Shown piece after piece: positions 35,714 to 38,898 of a DNA stretch of 38,898 bases. A program made the translations under genes and the position numbers. The stretch spans positions 1-38,898 of the forward strand of contig JALERP010000028.1 in NCBI GenBank assembly GCA_022764085.1, written 5' to 3'. A model generated the notes under the pieces. That model saw only the letters and a list, made by a program, of their open reading frames with translations, ran no database searches and had not been told where the DNA came from. Position 1 is the first letter of the stretch. Every line of letters begins with the position of its first letter. Source of the DNA: Prevotella sp. (GTDB taxonomy: Bacteria; Bacteroidota; Bacteroidia; Bacteroidales; Bacteroidaceae).

Positions 35714-35830
35714 TTCTTAATTGACTTCGTCGATTGCTGGCTGCACCTCGGAATAGCTCAAGCAAGCTTGGCTCTTCTCTCGGTTTGCGCAGCAATTCTT
35801 AACTCTTAATTTTTAATTCTTAATTAAAAA
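35714..35830 (-). repeat. 79-bp dispersed repeat, copy 4, inverted, with heptad AT flanks
   Basis: The core is 35719-35797, on the minus strand relative to copies 1-3. It shares three diagnostic changes with copy 3 and differs from it at one site. Its flank begins at or within the TAA of the antiporter gene and ends 3 bases before the ATG of the next gene. Confidence 0.95.
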
Positions 35831-35833
35831 AGT

Positions 35834-36943
35834 ATGGACGTAATAGAACGCAATTTCATGAGACTCCTGCGCAGCGGGACGTTTGGCGATGACACCGCCA
35901 TTGAGCCTATGTCACAGTGGAAATGGAACAGGCTCTACCAAATGTCGCTTATGCACGGTGTAACCGCCTTCATATATGACGGCATTATGGCAAGGGATGG
36001 AGAGTTCTTCATCAACCTCACCGATGAGCAAAGGAAGACATGGAGAATGTCGGTGGAGGAGACCGAAGAGAAAAACCGTCAACACAATATACTGACAGCC
36101 AGGCTCATTGAACAGCTCAACCATCTAAACACACGCCCCATTCTGCTCAAAGGACAGGCCATCGCCACTCTGTACAATCATCCGCTGCACCGCAGTTGCG
36201 GCGACTGCGACATCTTCTTCCCACTGCCACCACAGGGCAAGAAAGCGGATGAATGGGCCAAGGGCAACGGGCAGAACGTCACTTCGACAGAGAAATATGT
36301 ACTGCAATACCTATGGAATGACATGAAGGTAGAGCATCACCACAGGATGATAAAACTCACCAATATCATGCTCAACAAGTCGTTGCAGTCCATCGTAAAC
36401 AGCGAGATAAGATGTTGCGACTCTACATACGTTAACATCAACGGTGTGAAGGTGGAAACCCTGCCCCCCACCCTAAACCTACTGTATGCCTTAGTGCGCA
36501 TAGCCAAGTATATCCTCAACGACGGAGTAAGTCTGAAACAAGTTATAGAACTGGGCGTAATACTCAGAAAGATAGGCGACAAGGTGGATTTCGTCAAACT
36601 GCAACAGTGGATTGACAAACTCCATCTCGGCGAAATGGCTCATCTCGAGGGAGCATTGCTTACGGGTCTCTTTAATTTCTCCACCGACGAGATTCCGTTT
36701 ATGAAACCCGGAAAGAGCGAAAATATCACAAGGATCACCCACGAGATATTCAACATGAAGGGCAACCACACCTACGACTGGTACTTCACACAGGGCAAGA
36801 ACGTGTTTGTAAGCACAAGCAACAGGGGGGCGATGATGTGGCACATCAACAACAGCCGACGCTTCTTCAGATATTATCCGAGCGAGACGGTAACCAATTT
36901 CTTCACCTCTTTCGCCCACTCATTATCACATATAGAAGAATAA
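35834..36943 (+). CDS. nucleotidyltransferase family protein (NTP_transf_5 type)
   Basis: A 369-residue protein. The nucleotidyltransferase signature is LLKGQAIATLYNHPLHR, then SCGDCDIFF, with the two metal-binding Asp of the DxD motif in GDCD (about residues 124-127). The N-terminal ~100 residues are helical and start with a short DUF-like region containing FIYDGIMA. The family (related to MinD-type kanamycin nucleotidyltransferase folds) is usually found in polysaccharide or toxin-antitoxin contexts; no partner toxin or antitoxin is visible here. The substrate is not predictable. The prmA ATG follows after 3 bases, so the two are co-transcribed. Confidence 0.82.
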   Translation: MDVIERNFMRLLRSGTFGDDTAIEPMSQWKWNRLYQMSLMHGVTAFIYDGIMARDGEFFINLTDEQRKTWRMSVEETEEKNRQHNILTARLIEQLNHLNTRPILLKGQAIATLYNHPLHRSCGDCDIFFPLPPQGKKADEWAKGNGQNVTSTEKYVLQYLWNDMKVEHHHRMIKLTNIMLNKSLQSIVNSEIRCCDSTYVNINGVKVETLPPTLNLLYALVRIAKYILNDGVSLKQVIELGVILRKIGDKVDFVKLQQWIDKLHLGEMAHLEGALLTGLFNFSTDEIPFMKPGKSENITRITHEIFNMKGNHTYDWYFTQGKNVFVSTSNRGAMMWHINNSRRFFRYYPSETVTNFFTSFAHSLSHIEE

Positions 36944-36946
36944 GCC

Positions 36947-37819
36947 ATGAAATACTACGAGACAGAATTCACAATTTGCGGACCTGAGGAAATGATTCAG
37001 GATTCACGCGACCTTCTCGCCGCAATGGCGGGAGAAGCGGGATATGAGACCTTCGAGGACACAGCTGACGGCATAAAGGGATATGTACAGCAGGACCTTT
37101 ATGACAAGGATGCAGTAGCTGCCCTAATAGCCGACTTCCCTTTCGAGGACATCACCATTGAATATGTTACCCGCGAGGCTGAATACCGCGACTGGAACGA
37201 ACAATGGGAAAACGAGGGTTTCGAGCCTGTCTTCATCACCGACGACTGCGTGGTACACGACGGCAGGCATCTGCCCGAAAAGCCATGTAATACAATGGTG
37301 GAGATAGATGCCAAACTTGCATTCGGCACTGGCACCCACGAGACAACGAGGATGGTGGCACAGCAGCTCATCCATGCTCAACCTGCCGGCAAAACAGTGC
37401 TCGACTGCGGCTGCGGCACCGGTATCTTAGGCATCATTGCGCTTAAGCTCGGAGCCAGGCATGTGGTGGGATATGACATCGACGAATGGAGTGCAGACAA
37501 TGCCCGTCATAATGCCGTCATCAATGGTGTGGGCGACAATTACGACGCCCTGCTCGGTGATGCGCATATCGTTGAAGGCATGTCACGGCAATTCGACATC
37601 ATCCTTGCCAACATCAACCGCAACATCCTCCTTGCCGACATGCCCCGTTGGCGTCCTCTCCTGTCTCCATCCGGAGCACTTATCCTAAGCGGGTTCTACG
37701 CCTCGGATGTTGATGCACTCACGACGAAGGCAGCGGAACTCGGACTTAAAGTGCATGCCCATAATGAGGATGGCAACTGGCAGTGCCTGGTATTTTACAA
37801 CAACGAAAACATTTATTAG
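36947..37819 (+). CDS. prmA: ribosomal protein L11 methyltransferase
   Basis: SAM-dependent trimethylation of ribosomal protein L11 on the ribosome. The 290-residue protein has the N-terminal L11-recognition domain (about 1-90), the conserved LAFGTGTHETTRM, motif I VLDCGCGTGILGI, and motif IV LANINRN. All match PrmA. It is 3 bases after the nucleotidyltransferase gene and is the last gene of the plus-strand series. I see no clear terminator after it. The base composition changes right after its stop. Confidence 0.95.
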   Translation: MKYYETEFTICGPEEMIQDSRDLLAAMAGEAGYETFEDTADGIKGYVQQDLYDKDAVAALIADFPFEDITIEYVTREAEYRDWNEQWENEGFEPVFITDDCVVHDGRHLPEKPCNTMVEIDAKLAFGTGTHETTRMVAQQLIHAQPAGKTVLDCGCGTGILGIIALKLGARHVVGYDIDEWSADNARHNAVINGVGDNYDALLGDAHIVEGMSRQFDIILANINRNILLADMPRWRPLLSPSGALILSGFYASDVDALTTKAAELGLKVHAHNEDGNWQCLVFYNNENIY

Positions 37820-37978
37820 TTCCCCCCAATGCAGCGAGCTCAAAAAAAAATGCGTGAAGCCGAAGTGGCAAAACTCTATGGCATGAAACAGTGCTGACTG
37901 GTCTTTACACCTCCCACCGCCCCATAGAGCTTCAGGCATCGGAATCCCGAGTTAATTATATAAAAATCGAACGTCTAT
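37820..37978. other. intergenic stretch without a recognised gene
   Basis: Nothing I can assign lies between the prmA stop and the HTH remnant. Short overlapping frames are present but have no family features. Confidence 0.6.
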
Positions 37979-38125
37979 TCAAACATCACCGTCAAATCCC
38001 AATCCGCTACATATTCTGAACAAAGTGTTGAGCATAATATCAGATCTCCCATTTTCAATACGGGAAATATAACTTTTCTTAGTGCCAACCCTTAAAGCTA
38101 ACTCCTCTTGTATGAGTCCAGGCAT
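37979..38125 (-). pseudogene. HigA-like XRE-family HTH remnant, 5' truncated
   Basis: A 48-residue frame starting at ATG 38123-38125 and ending TGA 37979. It encodes EELALRVGTKKSYISRIENG and then SDIMLNTLFRICSGLGFDGD, the helix 2 to helix 5 part of the HigA/XRE antitoxin domain. The family is about twice this long; the N-terminal helices are missing, and the in-frame upstream sequence meets a TAG shortly before the ATG. Either it is a remnant of a toxin-antitoxin locus or it is a short orphan DNA-binding protein. No HigB toxin frame is visible beside it. Confidence 0.75.
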
Positions 38126-38149
38126 ACACAAACTTACGTCAACCTATTG

Positions 38150-38198
38150 TTAGGGTGTTATACTTTTTAATTATTAGGGGTGGTATACTTTTAAATTA
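38150..38198. repeat. tandem 24/25-bp direct repeat
   Basis: Two adjacent units (38150-38173 and 38174-38198) share TTAGGG, GTATAC-like TATAC and TTTTAA with AATTA at the end. The array is 24 bases upstream of the HTH remnant on the minus strand, the position of an autoregulatory operator. Confidence 0.8.
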
Positions 38199-38597
38199 GA
38201 ATATACACCTGTGGCGGTTGTCCTTGCGGCGGGCGGTCTTTACTTTATAGATTAAATGGAAATTGCCCTACAGCGGCGGCGTGGAGCGGCAATCTTTAAA
38301 TCCGCATGACATTGTGTTATCTCTCTGGGGGAAGAGGGCGAGAGGACAGCCATTGACGCTTATATGGCCGTGGGAATCGCAGGTTGCGGGATATGAGTGG
38401 AGGGATTTGACGACGGTTTCCGTTAAAGGTAATTGGGTGAAATATGGCATTTATGGATTGCTTATTATAAACCATTGAGAAGTAAAAAAGTGAAGAGTGA
38501 AAATTGCAAATTGTTTATTTATTTGTCATGTTTGTATCACACCTGTAGGTATGTATTTGACTGGCATTCATCATTGTTATTTACGTTTTATAAAGTG

Positions 38598-38628
38598 CAA
38601 AGGTAATAAGTTTTTTTGAAACGACAAA
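38598..38628 (-). promoter_or_regulatory. orphan minus-strand promoter
   Basis: On the minus strand TTTG (38625-38628), 19 bases, TACCTTTG (38598-38605), a full consensus match. The first frame downstream is only 18 codons; otherwise the transcript would run towards the HTH remnant, about 470 bases away. Confidence 0.65.
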
Positions 38629-38685
38629 AGATTTTGGATTTTTTTTAAGAAATGTTGAAATCATTGTATTGGTAGAGGCATGTGG

Positions 38686-38714
38686 GCAAATTGGGCAAAA
38701 GCAAATTGGGCAAA
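38686..38714. repeat. 14-bp direct repeat, 15-bp period
   Basis: GCAAATTGGGCAAA occurs at 38686-38699 and 38701-38714, one base apart, followed by a partial third unit. It lies about 50 bases beyond the 3' end of the intron. No function is apparent. Confidence 0.85.
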
Positions 38715-38761
38715 TTGCTTTTGTCGATGTAAAGAGTGTAAGTTATAGATTATAATTAATA

Positions 38762-38898
38762 ATCGAGTAGGAGGTAAGCACTAATCATAGGTTGTTTATC
38801 TCCTATTTTCGTGTTTACCGACCTCTCACACCACCGTACGTGCCGTTCGGCATACGGCGGTTCTTAACTCGGGTACATTTTCTCGTAATATTCCGTAA
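38762..38898 (-). mobile_element. 3' end of a group II intron (domains V and VI), cut by the window edge
   Basis: On the minus strand 38863-38830 is a 34-nt domain V. Nine pairs (ACCGCCGTA with TACGGTGGT, one G-U) enclose the CGC catalytic triad and an upper stem GCC/GGC. Domain VI follows, with the stem built from GAGAGG and GGTAA against TTACC and CCTACTC, leaving a bulged A (the branch point) 7 nt from the intron end. The predicted 3' splice site is after CTCGAT, at 38762. The intron body and any reverse transcriptase would lie beyond 38898. Confidence 0.85.

Larger units (their letters stand above)
38199..38761. other. gene-poor region before the group II intron end
   Basis: No credible gene. 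A 71-codon frame at 38263-38478 starts at TTG and has no family features. The stretch holds a minus-strand promoter (38598-38628) and a 14-bp direct repeat (38686-38714). Composition and density suggest degraded accessory DNA. Confidence 0.6.

Noticed and set aside
14131..35830. CRISPR array as explanation of the repeats
   Set aside because: Copies are 79 bp, kilobases apart, in both orientations, with no regular spacers and no cas genes in the window.
38263..38478. 71-codon plus-strand frame starting at TTG
   Set aside because: No promoter, no recognisable motif, odd composition (many Trp and Gly), in a degraded region. A 60-codon frame on the other strand overlaps it; neither looks real.

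Overview
The window looks like a Bacteroidales chromosome, most likely Prevotella or a close relative. Nearly every transcription unit starts behind the Bacteroidetes-type promoter (a TTTG or TTG box, 19-21 bases, then TAnnTTTG). Shine-Dalgarno sites are weak. The gene families are typical of the group: DUF5112/DUF5113-type hybrid kinase, HECLGH-type M49 peptidase, short T9SS-tail protein, lipobox lipoproteins and reverse-order rubrerythrin. Genus level is an inference; no rRNA is present.

Left part (1-9.8 kb): valS (minus) diverges from mazG, a lipocalin-like lipoprotein and rnz. Next come a tiny T9SS-tail protein, an ECF sigma factor, an anti-sigma-like membrane protein and a CpxP/Spy-like secreted protein, which together look like one envelope-linked sigma module. 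A bidirectional terminator separates this from pgk (minus). The ridA-queC pair, with overlapping stop and start codons, follows.

Middle (9.7-24.8 kb): recQ (minus) diverges from a single-domain AraC regulator and an M49 dipeptidyl-peptidase. Then come an AlkD-like HEAT protein, a Fur-family regulator, purA, hisS, a secreted SGNH esterase, rubrerythrin, a beta-helix lipoprotein, cdd (minus) and a glucosaminidase with two LysM repeats. A tRNA-Cys gene with its own promoter and terminator faces a candidate ~320-nt non-coding RNA on the minus strand; a MATE exporter follows.

Right part (24.7-38.9 kb): a minus-strand unit runs kdgK-eda-hybrid kinase-response regulator-short AbgT-like membrane protein. 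It diverges from a LacI regulator followed by altronate dehydratase, an NhaC-type antiporter, a nucleotidyltransferase and prmA. UxaA, KdgK and Eda make up the lower hexuronate route: altronate to KDG to KDPG to pyruvate plus glyceraldehyde-3-phosphate. The LacI protein is the obvious candidate regulator, with a palindromic site in the divergent promoter region. The last ~1 kb is gene-poor. It holds a 5'-truncated HigA-like HTH gene, a tandem 24/25-bp repeat, an orphan promoter and, at the very edge, domains V and VI of a group II intron whose body lies outside the window.

The least explained signals are these: (i) a 79-bp repeat in four copies, each starting within two bases of a stop codon and flanked by AT-rich 7-bp repeats, two copies inverted around the NhaC-type gene; (ii) a related 7-bp repeat array inside the ATP-lid of the hybrid kinase; (iii) that kinase itself, whose two halves are degenerate in complementary ways; (iv) the candidate ncRNA; (v) a terminator hairpin whose 3' arm contains the next gene's start codon.
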